The position numbers and the translations under genes are program-made. Below the pieces are notes generated by a model. The model worked only from the letters and a program-made list of their open reading frames with translations. It was not told the origin of the DNA and made no database searches. From Reticulascus tulasneorum (lineage: Eukaryota > Ascomycota > Sordariomycetes > Glomerellales > Reticulascaceae), in the NCBI GenBank assembly GCA_001557505.1, contig LSAX01000001.1, forward strand, positions 1,116,001 to 1,180,000: a stretch of DNA of 64,000 bases. The letters run 5' to 3'. Positions 36,965 to 48,700 of this stretch are shown one piece after another; position 1 is the stretch's first letter; the number at the start of each line of letters is the position of its first letter.

Positions 36965-39278
36965 ATGTCTTCCACCCCCGATATCGACCTGTCGAAGGCA
37001 GATGATGATTTCTCCATCATCGAGCGCCTGGCCGACGCGATCCGCATCGAAGAGGAATTGAAAGTCACCCCGGAGGAGCGTGCAAAGATCGTTCAAGACC
37101 TGTACGAGGGCCCCAAGAAATGCCAGTGCTGCATCAACTGGGTCGAGCAGTGTCCTCATGGCATCGACCTCACCGAGATCGAGAAGCCTATTGATGGCTC
37201 CCACGCTCTTATCGTCCGGCGACGAGTGATCCCTGCCGAGGCAGGCACCAGAGTCGACATTCACTCAATTGAGATTTGCCATGCCGGAGTTCGCGACGTC
37301 CTGTTCGAGGTATTCAAAGGCCTCGACGGCCTCATCCCCGATATCAAATATCTTGCGTTTCACGCTCCTTTCAAGCAATTCTTCTACCGCTGGGCTGAAT
37401 TCGAGAAAGCCGTCGCCGAGCAAAAGAACGAGGAGGTCCAAAACATCCTCGTCACCCTCCGAACCATCGTGAAACGCGAACTCGCCGAGGCTTTCGCTGT
37501 CAGTAAGGAACTTATCGGACACGGTGTCATTACCACGAGATTCCTCTGGACTCTGTTCACCCCTGGGGAGCTGATATACTCGGAGGAGTTTGACGAGCAG
37601 CGGTTCTATGTCTTGCAGACAGGCAGCAACTCCCATCACTACGGGTACAGCATGACCATGCATTACGTCGATTACAACGGATTCGAGTTCGGCAGTCAGC
37701 TACATGATCTCACCATTTATGGGTTTCCTGGTACCAGACCCATAACGTCGCTCGTCGCCTTCCCGGCCAAGTATCTTCCGGACTTCGACCAGGTACAATC
37801 GGCTCTAATCAAAAGGGGTCGAAAGTTTGTGGAACTTGCAGGATTTCAGTACAAGTCGTATCGAGCGTCCAAAAAATCGACCGGCAAGAGGGGTAGGCTC
37901 TGTGCTGACGAACATGTTGATCGTCGCATTATCATCGACGCCAAAAACCACCCAAGACGGCCACACGTGAACGATCTCCTGCAAGAACCAAAGATTCCTT
38001 GCTTTACTGGTCTCATCACCCAATCACCCATTGTGCCACCACCTCCTCCTGGTGGCCATCGACCTCTCCCGGTCCGTCGTGGAGAGCCGATCCCGGGACA
38101 GTGGGTACCTGACTACGACGATGAAATTGATATCAACTCTCGGCGACGACCCCCTATGCCTGCTCCACCACGACCGGCCGGTATGAGGCCGCCAGTGATT
38201 GAACGACGACCGCGTCGGCGAGCTCCCTCTCCGACCGTAATGAGCTCAGCAAGTTCAGATGACTCAGGTAAGCCAACTCTTTTGTCGCCTACTTCAAGAT
38301 TTACTAAATTACCTCAGATGATGAAGAGGACGTACTGGACAGGCAGCGAAAGAAGTTGACCGACTTCCACTTCCAGCTTTGCCACTCCCAAGTTCTAGGT
38401 TATTGTTTGAAGCAGAAAGCTTGGCGTAAGCACAAATACAAACACGAACAATCCTGTAGCATGTACTAATACCTCGAACAGGAAATTTCGACGTTGACCG
38501 TATCCAAGACATTGAATGGAACGACAAGCCGTTCGAAAGCCTGGTGCTTCCAGAAGGATACAAGGACCTCATCCTTGCCTTTGTCGAGAGTCAAATCAAG
38601 AACGGCGACACGTTCGATGACGTTATCAACGGCAAGGGAGGCGGCCTAGTCATTCTCCTCGCCGGTGACCCTGGCGTCGGCAAGACTCTCACTGCCGAGT
38701 CGGTCGCAGAAAAGATCCAGGCTCCTCTGTTCAAGATGGAGCTCGGCGAATACAAAGAGGAGAGTCCCAGACGAGGCTCCGAGTCCGATGCCGGATCTGA
38801 GGTGGATGAAAACGAGTTCGTGACCGCTTTCGACCTTGCTGCCAAGTGGGGTGCTGTCCTCCTCATCGACGAGTGCGACCTGTACCTTGAGAAGCGAAGT
38901 GATGCCTCAACCAAGCGAAACAGGATCGTCTCCAAGTTTCTGAAGGAGCTTGAGTACTACCCTTCGTTGCTGTTCCTGACCACCAACCGCGAAAGGGTTC
39001 TGGACCCGGCTGTCTACTCCCGTATCCACCTGACAATCAACTATCCTGGCCTGGACGAACCTTCGCGGCTGCAGATCTGGGAGACGTTCCTGTCTCACAA
39101 GGCCGAGTCGACTGTTACTAAGGACGAGCTTGATATCCTAGCCAAGATCGATGTCAACGGCCGTCGCATCCGTAACATTGTCAAGACTGCCCGCATTATG
39201 GCTAAGAGAGAGGCGAGGGCGACTAGTTTTGATGATATCAAGAAGGTCATGAAGATCACTGAGGGTTTGACGATTTGA
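36965..39278 (+). CDS. AAA+ ATPase of a fungal-specific family (N-terminal DUF7025-like)
   Basis: Three exons (36965-38267, 38318-38425, 38482-39278), GT-AG introns, phase 1 joins, about 735 residues. The N-terminal half (RRVIPAEAGTRVDIHSIEI, GLIPDIKYLAFHAPFKQFFYRW, then GELIYSEEFDEQRFY and YVDYNGFEFG) is the region seen before the ATPase in many fungal AAA proteins. A Pro/Arg-rich linker (about 360-430) follows. The AAA core has Walker A GDPGVGKT (about residues 532-539), Walker B VLLIDECD (about 598), sensor I TTNR and an Arg-containing SRIHLTINYP segment. The substrate is unknown; a remodelling or unfolding role is general to AAA+ proteins. No membrane anchor is visible. Confidence 0.92.
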
Positions 39279-39622
39279 ACGATTATGAACGATTATGACT
39301 AGTTGGTCTATGGATTTGGTCTCTCTTTATTCAATTGGATTATCGCGAGCTTCGCATGCAGTCATCATATTAGGAACGTCCGTGCAGCCTGTTCTTCTAC
39401 CAACATCAGATTGTCACTCGATACCAGACTTTATTCGTATATTCGATGTCCCATATCATATCCTGCAGTACTTGGGCAGCGCCAATGTATTCCCAAAATG
39501 AATTAATCTCCATCATTCGCCTATTTGTCCGTCATGATTGTCACATACACTCTCAGCAAAGAATGACAAGGAACAGAGGAAATATCAGCTCGTGTGCCGA
39601 TGCCAGTTTGGGGATCATTCCA
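39279..39622. other. Short convergent 3' region
   Basis: About 340 nt between the AAA gene stop and the 3' end of the secreted cysteine protein. Nothing recognised. Confidence 0.5.
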
Positions 39623-40279
39623 TTATTCATAAAGATAGGCCCCTTGCTTCCTATCCGAGACTGGGCTAGTCGCCAGCTCGATCTCTACGCAGCCAGTACT
39701 GTCACTTGACGGTGAGTAGATGTGGTACAGATTGCTCGAACCTGCGACAGCGCATGCCAGCCATAATCGGCCAGCATCGTGGACGAAGAAGCCACTCCCG
39801 GAGACTTCGCATAGATTAGTTCCATCTGAAAAGATGGCCGAAGGCTTGAATAAACTTACTGGTCACATTCTTTCCCGCGTATTGGACGTCCCCACTGTTC
39901 CCCCGCCCACCTCTCGTGTACTTCAACACACTGTCGACTGGATCTACAAACCAGTACTGGGCACCAGGAACATCAGCAGCCTTGAATTCCGTTAGTCTAC
40001 GTGTGGGCTTGATTCTTTGAGGTGCATGCTTGCCATTTGGCCGCCAGGTATCAGGACCGTCTGATTCTGGTAGGTACTGCACACGTACACTGGCGGCGCA
40101 TTGTAGCACCAAGTGCAGGTCTCGCCTCCAATGTTGAGGTGGTTTCCGCATGCTTGTATTGTTTTACCGTTTAGTTCTGCGTTTAAGGACTGAGTTGACA
40201 AACTGAAGAGTGTTTGTGCGACTGCGAGGGCTGAGAAAGCCGCCGTGCTCAGAAACAAAACAAGAGAAAGTCGAGCCAT
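39623..40279 (-). CDS. Small secreted cysteine protein with a GC-AG intron
   Basis: Three exons (40279-40034, 39980-39860, 39804-39623) give 182 residues. Signal peptide about residues 1-21 (MARLSLVLFLSTAAFSALAVA). Mature protein: ACGNHLNIGGETCTWCYNAPPVYVCS, then QMAADVPGAQYWFVDPVDSVLKYT and SGSGFFVHDAGRLWLACAV, ending CVEIELATSP; about seven Cys, likely disulphide-bonded. Intron 1 starts with GCAAGC rather than GT, has an ACTAAC branch site and a CAAG acceptor, and joins phase 0 with continuous protein sequence; the GT alternatives nearby break the frame. Intron 2 is GTAAGT. Function unknown; an effector or cell-wall-associated role is only inferred. Confidence 0.7.
39981..40033 (-). other. 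GC-AG intron in secreted cysteine protein gene
   Basis: Donor GCAAGC, branch ACTAAC, acceptor TTCAAG, 53 nt, phase 0. No nearby GT gives a continuous frame of similar quality. Confidence 0.65.
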
Positions 40280-41077
40280 TTCTGTGATTTTCGATCTTGG
40301 GGTTAAGGGGAGTCTGTAGTTGAGAGATGGATTTGAGGATTTAGCTCATGAATGGCGAGATATGCCGATGGGCTGGATCTTGGGGTCGCCCCTTTATCAA
40401 CCCTATCCAATGACCTAATGGCCATTCTTGGGAGTATTTTTGTCGGCTCTTATGATCGCGGATGCCTACCACAGCCACTATATTGATTACGGCAGTCCAA
40501 AAGCTTATATTGGTGTGCTTGCATTTGCAGCGGGAGACACCCGTTCGCTCTGATTACCCGGCTCCTTTGGGGCCAGTGCTGGCACATTGGTGTGTACGGT
40601 TGGCCAAAGGGGTCGTCGGGCCAGTCAGAGAAGGATCCCAAGATTCCTCGAGCCTTCGTGTTCGGTGGATACGAGGTGCCAAGAAGGCATCGAGGCATAT
40701 ATTAGGCCGCGCTTATGATTGAGATATGTGGAATGACGGTGTTACAACCCGATCATGTGGTGCTTCATTGCCCAATCCGTCACATCGATCGGTCAAATCC
40801 CGGGCCTGTGCCTGCCGGCCTCCACAGATTCCACTTCCTCCCGGTATCTAGCACCCGGATTTGCAGCAATACCGGTCTCCTTAGCGCCAGGCAGCGCAGT
40901 GAACGGCCATAGTCTTCCCGATTGAACCCTCAGTTACGATGCGCCTTGGTTTCTTGGCGCGCGTTCGGATGTGGTGCACGGGCCAACAACTGAACAACAT
41001 CAGCTGAAAACACGACATCAAACCCGGCGTTCCAGTCCTAGTATTCGCGATAGTAAACCAGCAGGAGCCTCGAAAAC
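40280..41077. promoter_or_regulatory. Divergent promoter between secreted protein and HET protein 2
   Basis: About 0.8 kb between divergent start codons. No other gene recognised. Confidence 0.5.
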
Positions 41078-43000
41078 ATGTTCCAATGGTTTGGCTACCG
41101 AAGTCACTACGACAGTATCAATGAAATTGAGGAACCTCCAGAGTTTTACCAGCCACTCGATGAAAGTCGATGGGATATCCGCGTGCTCACAATCCTGCCA
41201 AGCCCAGATCCTGATGCCACAGTCCACTGCCGGATGTCAACGCTGTCTCTTCTTGAACGACACCGGCGAAAATTCGATGCTTTGTCTTATGTTTGGGGTC
41301 CTCCGGATTTCACGGACCCCGTCATAATTAACAAAACCGAACGGCTTGTGACGAACAGCCTCCAGATAGCACTTCGTCGCGTCCGCAGAAGATGGCGCGA
41401 AAGGGTCATCTGGGTTGATCAGCTGTGCATCAATCAAGATGATATTGTTGAGCGTAGCAGCCAGGTTCAGTTGATGGGCCAAATCTATGCAAAAGCAAAC
41501 AACGTCCTCTCCTGGCTGGGTGAACCTCCTGGGACGTCTGCAGCCGAAGCCAACATCAAGCTGGCCTTGAGATGGTTAAGGGCGTCCCGGTGGCGAGTAC
41601 CGTACCGCTTCATACTACTTGCAGAGCCTTCGACCAGCAAGTGGCCCAGGAAAGCTGTCGAAAAGGTCCATCTAACGTTATGTTTAGCCTTCCTGTACCA
41701 CATACCTGGTGTCAAACTAGGGGTCCGGGAATTGGAGTCGACGGCGTTGCTCAATTTCTACATCGGGCTTTGGTACATCTTTGGCAACGAGTACTGGACC
41801 CGGGCATGGATCTTGCAAGAGGTCCTGCTGGCTAGTCATCTTCCGGTGATTCATATTGGCAACCATATTGTCCAGAATTTGGAGTTGGATACTTTGATTG
41901 TGAAGCTCAGCCAGAGAGTCGCTTCTCTAGTTATTGACCAGCCGGATCACATGCCAATTCAGCTTCAACAGCTCATGAACTACATGCAGAACAGCCCGCC
42001 ACGAGCGATGATGTTCTATAGTGCTAGGAGTCAATTGCAGCGAGGCGGGACATTCACTTTTTCAGACCTGTTAATGCTGACTGCCACGCTTGACTGCCGA
42101 GAAGGCCGAGACCGGTTCTACTCGTTCTACGGGATTCTTCCAAAAGATCACAAGTATCCACCCCCAAATTACGCTGCGCCGGAGGACTTACTCTCTAGAG
42201 AGCTCGTTGCGAAAGCTATATCGACAGAGGGGCGTTGGGACTTTTACGATCACCTGGTTCCTTCTCCTGACAAGCCCTACCCATCGTGGACCCCGGACCT
42301 ACCAGCATCCGGCTCCAAGGCCAACGACGCGTTGCATATTTTCGCAGGCTATGGATGCTCAGTTGCTCCAGGAATGGCCGGGGCTGTAACCGTATCTCAA
42401 GATCTAAAAATCCTCAGATGCAATGGCCTACTCCTCGACAGCGTTCATCGCGTCTGCCGTCTGCCTAATCAGGAGGATACAAGCAGTTTAACGGAGCGAA
42501 TTGCGAGTTTTGCGAAGACTATCGACACTGCATCGGAAGCTTCGCCCGGTGATGCAGTTTCTTCAATGCTTTTGGATCTTCGATATCAGAAGTCGGAGCT
42601 GTTTGAAGTGTTTCAGGCAATCTGCAATTTTAGGCCGGACCTCTTTCGAAACGACCAGAACACCGTGTTCCATAAGCGCATGAACGCTTCTCTCATGACC
42701 TACACAACCCTCGAAGTCTTCGAGCGGTACAACAAACTCAACGGCCAGAGCCTCTTCTGCACGAAACAAGGTTATTTTGGCTTTGGGCCGCCGACTGTGA
42801 GCGAAGGTGATGTTGTTACGATTCTCTATGGGCTACGCTGCCCTTATATTCTGCGTGAGCAGAAACCAAACTCAGACCAGACTGAAGTGTTCTCGATGAT
42901 AGGATCGGCATTCGTGTCTGGGATCATGGAAGGGGAGTATTTGAAGGTGTTGAAGGATCATAACTACTGGGAGTCTGCTCGAGACTTTGTCATCAAATAA
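41078..43000 (+). CDS. HET-domain (heterokaryon incompatibility) protein 2
   Basis: Intronless 640-residue protein. HET domain blocks: FDALSYVWGPPDFTDPV, VIWVDQLCINQDDIVERSSQVQLMGQIYAKANNVLSWLGEP, and WTRAWILQEVLLA (about residues 65-260). The C-terminal part has CREGRDRFYSFYGILP and YPSWTPDLP, the usual continuation, then DVVTILYGLRCPYILRE and a final EGEYLKVL segment. The role by family is control of non-self recognition and programmed cell death, but no allele or partner can be deduced. It lies 5 kb from the first HET gene on the opposite strand and is clearly a different paralogue, not a recent duplicate. Confidence 0.94.
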   Translation: MFQWFGYRSHYDSINEIEEPPEFYQPLDESRWDIRVLTILPSPDPDATVHCRMSTLSLLERHRRKFDALSYVWGPPDFTDPVIINKTERLVTNSLQIALRRVRRRWRERVIWVDQLCINQDDIVERSSQVQLMGQIYAKANNVLSWLGEPPGTSAAEANIKLALRWLRASRWRVPYRFILLAEPSTSKWPRKAVEKVHLTLCLAFLYHIPGVKLGVRELESTALLNFYIGLWYIFGNEYWTRAWILQEVLLASHLPVIHIGNHIVQNLELDTLIVKLSQRVASLVIDQPDHMPIQLQQLMNYMQNSPPRAMMFYSARSQLQRGGTFTFSDLLMLTATLDCREGRDRFYSFYGILPKDHKYPPPNYAAPEDLLSRELVAKAISTEGRWDFYDHLVPSPDKPYPSWTPDLPASGSKANDALHIFAGYGCSVAPGMAGAVTVSQDLKILRCNGLLLDSVHRVCRLPNQEDTSSLTERIASFAKTIDTASEASPGDAVSSMLLDLRYQKSELFEVFQAICNFRPDLFRNDQNTVFHKRMNASLMTYTTLEVFERYNKLNGQSLFCTKQGYFGFGPPTVSEGDVVTILYGLRCPYILREQKPNSDQTEVFSMIGSAFVSGIMEGEYLKVLKDHNYWESARDFVIK

Positions 43001-43354
43001 GCCCTGGCGCGAGTCATCTCAATACCAGAAGCTGTTGAGCAAGCCACTATCACTCCACCACAGATGGAAACAAGAACCACTCCCTTGGTACCACTGCAGC
43101 GATTGTCTTTGCTGAATTTTGAAGTAGAAATACAGGGCCACAACAGTTCCAGCTAGTTCATAATGAACCTTTGAGCGCTAACGGTCAACGAAGTTCTTGG
43201 CATTAAGCCGTTGCCAAGAAATCTCTCAAGCTTTTTCTCCTGCGATGTCCTAAGTATATTGAGCTCGCCTCATACAGCAACTCGCACATGCTCCTCCAAA
43301 ATCTATCAGGCTCGTCACCGATCATTGCTGAGTCCCTTGTAGAACCCCAATATC
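43001..43354. other. Convergent 3' region
   Basis: About 350 nt between HET protein 2 and the RNase H gene, whose 3' ends face each other. Nothing recognised. Confidence 0.5.
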
Positions 43355-44059
43355 TCAACCATTCAGGGCCCGGTTTGCGAGTGCGTCTGCATCTCTATTC
43401 TGCTCTCGAGGCACGTGCCAAAATTGAACTTGAATGCCTCCCTCACGTCGAAATTCCATCTCATCCAGTCGGTCATGCAATTCCTTCAGCTTCGAAAAGT
43501 GGGCGGCGGGACGATTGTGTAAAATATCCGCGTCGTTCTGGATCCACCTCGATATCCACTTGGACATGATGACGAGATATTCAGAATCCGTAACGATTTT
43601 GATTTCCCGCAGATCGGTATTGCGTTGGCAGATCATCCAGATGATTCTTAGCGCCTGGGATAGTCCCTCGATTTCAGCACGGTTGTTTGTATGTTGCAGG
43701 TCAGCACCAAGACGGCCACAGGCATTGTATTCGGATTGGGGGCCAAAGTAGACTCCCCATGATGCATGGGCCGATGGCTTGCCGTTGTTGCGATATGCAC
43801 CATCGATGTGTACGACCATTGTCTGCCTGTCTAGCTCGATTACGCCGGTTTGCGGGTGGCGGCTTTGGAGCTGACAAACTTGGGTCTGGGGGTTGTAAAC
43901 GATGAGCTGAGCCTTTGGGACGTCCTTGTACATCGGGTCCCAGTCTGGATTGAATATACGTTTGGCACCCTCGCCGTGCTCGTTGAGAATGCATTGAAGC
44001 CGCCAATCAGGCCTAGTGAGTGGACAAACGGGATCCCAGAAGATGACATATAGACTCAA
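43355..44059 (-). CDS. Stand-alone RNase H-like protein (type 1 RNase H fold)
   Basis: Intronless 234-residue protein. The C-terminal RNase H domain (about residues 80-234) has the four acidic catalytic positions in their expected contexts: Asp in VVHIDGAYRNNG, Glu in TNNRAEIEGLSQAL, Asp in KIVTDSEYLVI and Asp in EQNRDADALANRA. It would cut the RNA strand of RNA-DNA hybrids. There is no reverse transcriptase or integrase next to it, so it is not an obvious piece of a retrotransposon. The N-terminal 80 residues (WDPVCPLTRPDWRLQCIL) have no recognised domain. Similar small RNase H proteins are found in many filamentous ascomycetes. Confidence 0.88.
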   Translation of the reverse strand: MSLYVIFWDPVCPLTRPDWRLQCILNEHGEGAKRIFNPDWDPMYKDVPKAQLIVYNPQTQVCQLQSRHPQTGVIELDRQTMVVHIDGAYRNNGKPSAHASWGVYFGPQSEYNACGRLGADLQHTNNRAEIEGLSQALRIIWMICQRNTDLREIKIVTDSEYLVIMSKWISRWIQNDADILHNRPAAHFSKLKELHDRLDEMEFRREGGIQVQFWHVPREQNRDADALANRALNG

Positions 44060-45759
44060 TTATAGTGTTGATTCCCGTCGATGGTGTAATGTGACAATGC
44101 AGTGTCTGCATGTGGCAATCAAAGGGTCAGAGAGGGTAGAAGGGACCAGAGGTTCAAGGAAGTGTAGGAGTTCGCTCGGCTTGGCTAGCATCGAAACATC
44201 AGCTTTAAACAGGCACCTCTTATTACGCTTGGCTGACCCTGTGGCTACAGTAAGCCAGTCCAATGATCAGATGGTATTTTTGAATACAGTATCCGCGTCT
44301 GGAGTGGTAAATGGGGTATCAGGTTGAGCAGCAGTGTTGGAAGAAAGTTGGAAGAGACCAGGTGGCGTGGCGGTCCGGGGGAGGGTGCTTTCCTTTGACG
44401 AACGTATCGCTCGCTTGATGAAGGAACAGAACCCGCCAGCGGTAAGGACAGCTGATACAGGAAGGGACCTGTCCATAGTACAAATACAACAAGCGCGTTG
44501 GTTACAGCGTTGCAAGAATCGCATGCTTCAATGGAAAGACTTACACACTGAACGCGGAGCGCAGAGATCTCCCTTCCAAACGTGGTCAAATGCAACGCAG
44601 CTCTGGCAAGCGTTCAGTGTAACATTACTACCACTGAGATTGGTCAGTATTTTAGAGTACAAAGGAGGGTGATTTGCAAAGCTGTGTCATAATCAGCCAA
44701 TGTCCAAGGTAGGTAGGTGTCTTTCCTCCATTCACGTGGGCACCATGCTGCAATCAAAGGATCGCCGAACCCGCCGTTGCGGGCAATGATCCAGATAGAA
44801 ACATCATGGGTTATAACTATACTATCCAGAGTATATTTAAGTTGATCAAATTTGAGAAATGGAGATCTATCTTATCCGGAACGCGGCAACCTAAAGCTCT
44901 GCCGAACATTATCTTGTGCCCTCCTCTCTCTTCGATGCCCACCTTCGGCGGGAGGACCAGCCTCAGAATAGACACAATTTGTACCTGGTTTACAGTCAGT
45001 ATGATGTGCCAGACTATCGCATTGGTTCTATTATCATTCCATCATCGTGACTACAAGTCCCAATCAAGTAACTCTACGTTCGTGTGGTCAGCCACAATGT
45101 TGAGGTGTCCCGCATCCGTTGAATACACTTGTCTAATCCCGTTAACATACGCCTTGGCCATGACCTCAATCAATTTCTTGTGCTCGGCATTCAGAAAGTT
45201 CGGCTTTGGAGCTGCTCGACAAGTAAATGACCATGAACTGGAAGCGGAAGAGTTAAACGAACTATTTCTAACCATATCAAGCGTTCGGATGATACTCGAC
45301 TTTTGTAGTATTAAGGTCCCTTGGATGAACTAACATGGTCCGAAATATGCACCATCTATGAATACCGCATCCCATGTAGTGGCCCCTATCCACAAGCCGC
45401 AATCTACCATACTCCGTCAACCCTAGTGCTCCCTACCAAATCGATGATGTACAGCTAGTAGGCTCTATTCCACTACTCATGAATGTGCTCTGACGCAATA
45501 TAGTAACAATCAAGTCAACCAGGTTGTCAAACTCCGGGTATAATGTCCACAGTCCGCTCTCATTATAAGATTGCCACTCTGCCATTCCGGCGGCATCGCC
45601 TCCTCGACAGAACTTACTTCCGCTTCCCGCCGCTCTCGTAACTCAGGTCCATACTCCAGAGCGAGTCCCACACAACGCTCTTCTTTGTCGGGCTCTCGAC
45701 GCTGATTGCGCTCCGCTCACGCTGCAGCTTGGAAGGACGGGCCTATACCCAATCAGCGG
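44060..45759. other. 1.7-kb intergenic region, no supported gene
   Basis: A 175-codon plus-strand frame (44806-45333) and shorter frames overlap on the other strand; none has a recognisable domain, and codon content does not favour one frame. It includes the RNase H promoter side and the ATG11 3' side. Confidence 0.45.
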
Positions 45760-48700
45760 CTAGTTCGGACCCAGCAGGGAATCGATCTCGGTTCGTACCT
45801 CGGGTGTCTTGGGCTGGCCATCGCCTGCCTCCTCAACCTGATCCTGGGCTGGTGGTGATGTTTCCTGGAGCGGTGATTGTACTTCTTGAGGAGCATGAGC
45901 CTGCTGCTCTGCTGGTGAAGTGTTGGACGCGCCGTGACCGCCGTGGGGAGGACTTGTGCCAGCTGGGGTCTCCGGTGCAACTGCACGAAGAGAGTTCGTT
46001 TCGCTTGCGACAGCGTTGCCTTTCAATAGCGATGCTGTCCCGCCGATGGCGAACGGCAATGCCTTCTTAGAGTTTGAGCTGCTCCGCCGGCTTTCCAGAC
46101 TTTTTGAAAGAGTCTTGCTGACACCCTCAATGCTATTGGCACTTATGCGGTGCTTGTCCTTCCCACTTGCCTGAGCATGACTGTGCATATCTGCCATCGC
46201 CGCAACAGTATTGGCGGCGACGGTAGACTTGCCGAGACCAGGTGTAGCAGGTGCTCCAGGCTTGTCCTCGTGAGCATCGATGAGGTACCATCGCAGCCCG
46301 TCAGAGAGCTGGAAAGGATTGTCGTCCTCCTCGTTCACGGAGTCAACATCGGATGGCTTGTGTAGGCTCTTGGAGAGATCGACCACTCGCTCTTGAATCC
46401 GCGAAATGCGTGCAACAAGCCACTCGCGTGACCGGAGCCGGTGGGAATCGTTTTCTCGCAGGAAGAAATGTGGGAACCCGACATTGAAGGCAGCCCACGC
46501 CCCGGCCGTCTGATTCCTGGTCGGTAGGAACAGGGCGAGATCGCCTTCCTTAAAGTGCTTGAATGCGATCTTCTCATGCGAGTCCTTTTGCAGGGTATGT
46601 GCCTTATCTCGGTAAGCTCGAGCATCGCGTTGGAGTTTGCGGGCAAGGTGCTCGACGTCTTTCACACGCCGATACACGGTCTCTGCAAACAGATCCATGT
46701 CGAAGTTGCCGAGCTTGTTCATGAACGCCTCGTACTTCTCAGATTCGGCATCTGCCTCATTTCCATTCATCCAGTATAACAACTCAAGATCCGTACTATC
46801 GGCTAGAGTTCGACTGGTGAGCATACCGGAGCGACGCACCGATGACTGGCCAGGATCAGAGGAATCGTTGGCGTTGATTTGGCTTAGAGATCCTCGTTCT
46901 GCACGAGGGACCTTCTGAACGGACATGCTCGACCCTTGCCGGGACACTGCGAAGCCGAGCCTTTCCAACAGTCGACACAGCCGATCATTCTGGGAGTAGA
47001 GTCGCTGCGTCAGGTCTTTGGATCGCTCGGTTCGAGCCTCAAACTGGCTTGAGATGCTGCTAAGCTTGACTTGCGAATCCTGGGCCTTTTCCTTGAATAG
47101 CCGGAGTTCTTCCTCTAAGCTGCCAACTTGTGATTGTCTCGACGCTAGCTCTTCAGTGATCGACGTGATCCTCCTTTCTTCCTCGTCGAGCCTCTTGCGC
47201 AGGGATTCTGAGCCCGTTTCGCCGTCCGCGATTCTATTCCGGAGCTGGCTCAACTGATGCTGCCCCTCAGCCACCTCTTTTTCAAGAGCAACAACCTTTG
47301 CGTTCTCCTCGGATAGACTCTCCCTGAGATGCATCGTCGCTTCCTGCTCTGAAGACACCTTCCCCTGAGCCACTACAAGTTCGATCTTCAGACTCTTGAT
47401 ACTCTCCTGAGAAAGTGCAAAGTTGGACTTCAGCAGTGACAGATCATTCTCCATAGTCTTGAACTTTGTCACGACATCAGTCGACCGAGATACTAACAAG
47501 TCGATCAACTCGTTGAGATCTTCCGGAATTACATCCTCAGGTGACAGCTGTTCATACAGATCTCGGAGTGTTTTGAGCTGAATCCCTCCACTTTGTTGTG
47601 CTGAGTCCAAGTTCTTGGTGAGAGTCTTGGCCTCCTCGTGGGACGCCTGCAGTTGCTTCTCCAGAGTTTCATTGTGCTCTCTCTGCAATCGGGTTTCGTT
47701 GCGCAAGAAGTCGATTTGGCCTTGAGTCTTGAGTGCCTCATCTTTGCGCTCCTTCACCAGCCTCTCAATCTCATTCTCGAAAGATTGAAGCTTCTCGTCG
47801 TAAGTAGCTTTCTCATTCTCTCTTGACTCGCCAAAGTGTTCAATCTCATCTTCTGTGTCTTCGATACGAGCTTTGAGTCCTTTGATCTCATCTTCGAGAG
47901 ACTTTCGCTCGTCTACAAACTCGCGCTTCAACGCTTCCATGTTCTCAAGGAGGTCCTTCTTAGTCGAGTTTGCCTCATCCATCTGACCTTTCATGTCTTG
48001 GTGCTGCGTCGACCGGTCACTTAAAGCCTTCTCAAAGACAGCAGATCTCTCTTTCTCCGAGTTAAGCTCGCCCTCCAGCTGCTGGATCCGTTGGAGCAAC
48101 ATTTCCGTGCCGTCTGCGGACCGTCGACGATCCTCTGGCGGTCGCGTAGATCTGATAGAAGCAGTTGAATCGTTTCTCTCATGACCAGGCGATTGGAACA
48201 AGTTTCCCAAACTTGGGCGAGACGCCTGACTCTGCCTATGCAGCAAGTCTTCCAATCGCCGCACCCGACTTTCAGCAGTCTTCAGCTTGTTTTCAAGCTT
48301 CGACTTGTCATCTTGTAGGCTACGAAGGAGATCATCGTCACCGCGGATCATGAGGCCGCTTCGTCCTAGAGCTGCCTCGTGCACACTCCCATTCTTGAAA
48401 GCCTTTAGCCGCTTCGACTGTTGTCTGGTCGGGCTGTTCAGCTCATTGACGAGCTTCGTCACGTCTTGGATGATCTCTGCTTCAGCCTGTTGGCGTTGCA
48501 GGTGATCTAGGAAATCTTCCAAGTCTCGCTTGATCATGCTGGGCCATGCTTCCTCTTCGCCAAGGAGGTTGACCTCGAGACCCATGACATTTGTGTCGAC
48601 CTTATCTGGTCCGTATGTGCTACCGACCATCTTTTGCCACTTTCTCCGTCTCTTGGTCTCTTCATCCTGAAACAACGCCATCTCATTTGCCAGAGTCGAA

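Noticed and set aside
43355..44059. RNase H gene as part of a retrotransposon
   Set aside because: No reverse transcriptase, integrase, terminal repeats or target-site duplications visible around it.
44806..45333. 175-codon plus-strand frame
   Set aside because: No recognisable motif, no signal or domain; an overlapping minus-strand frame looks equally protein-like. Could be a relic, but unsupported.
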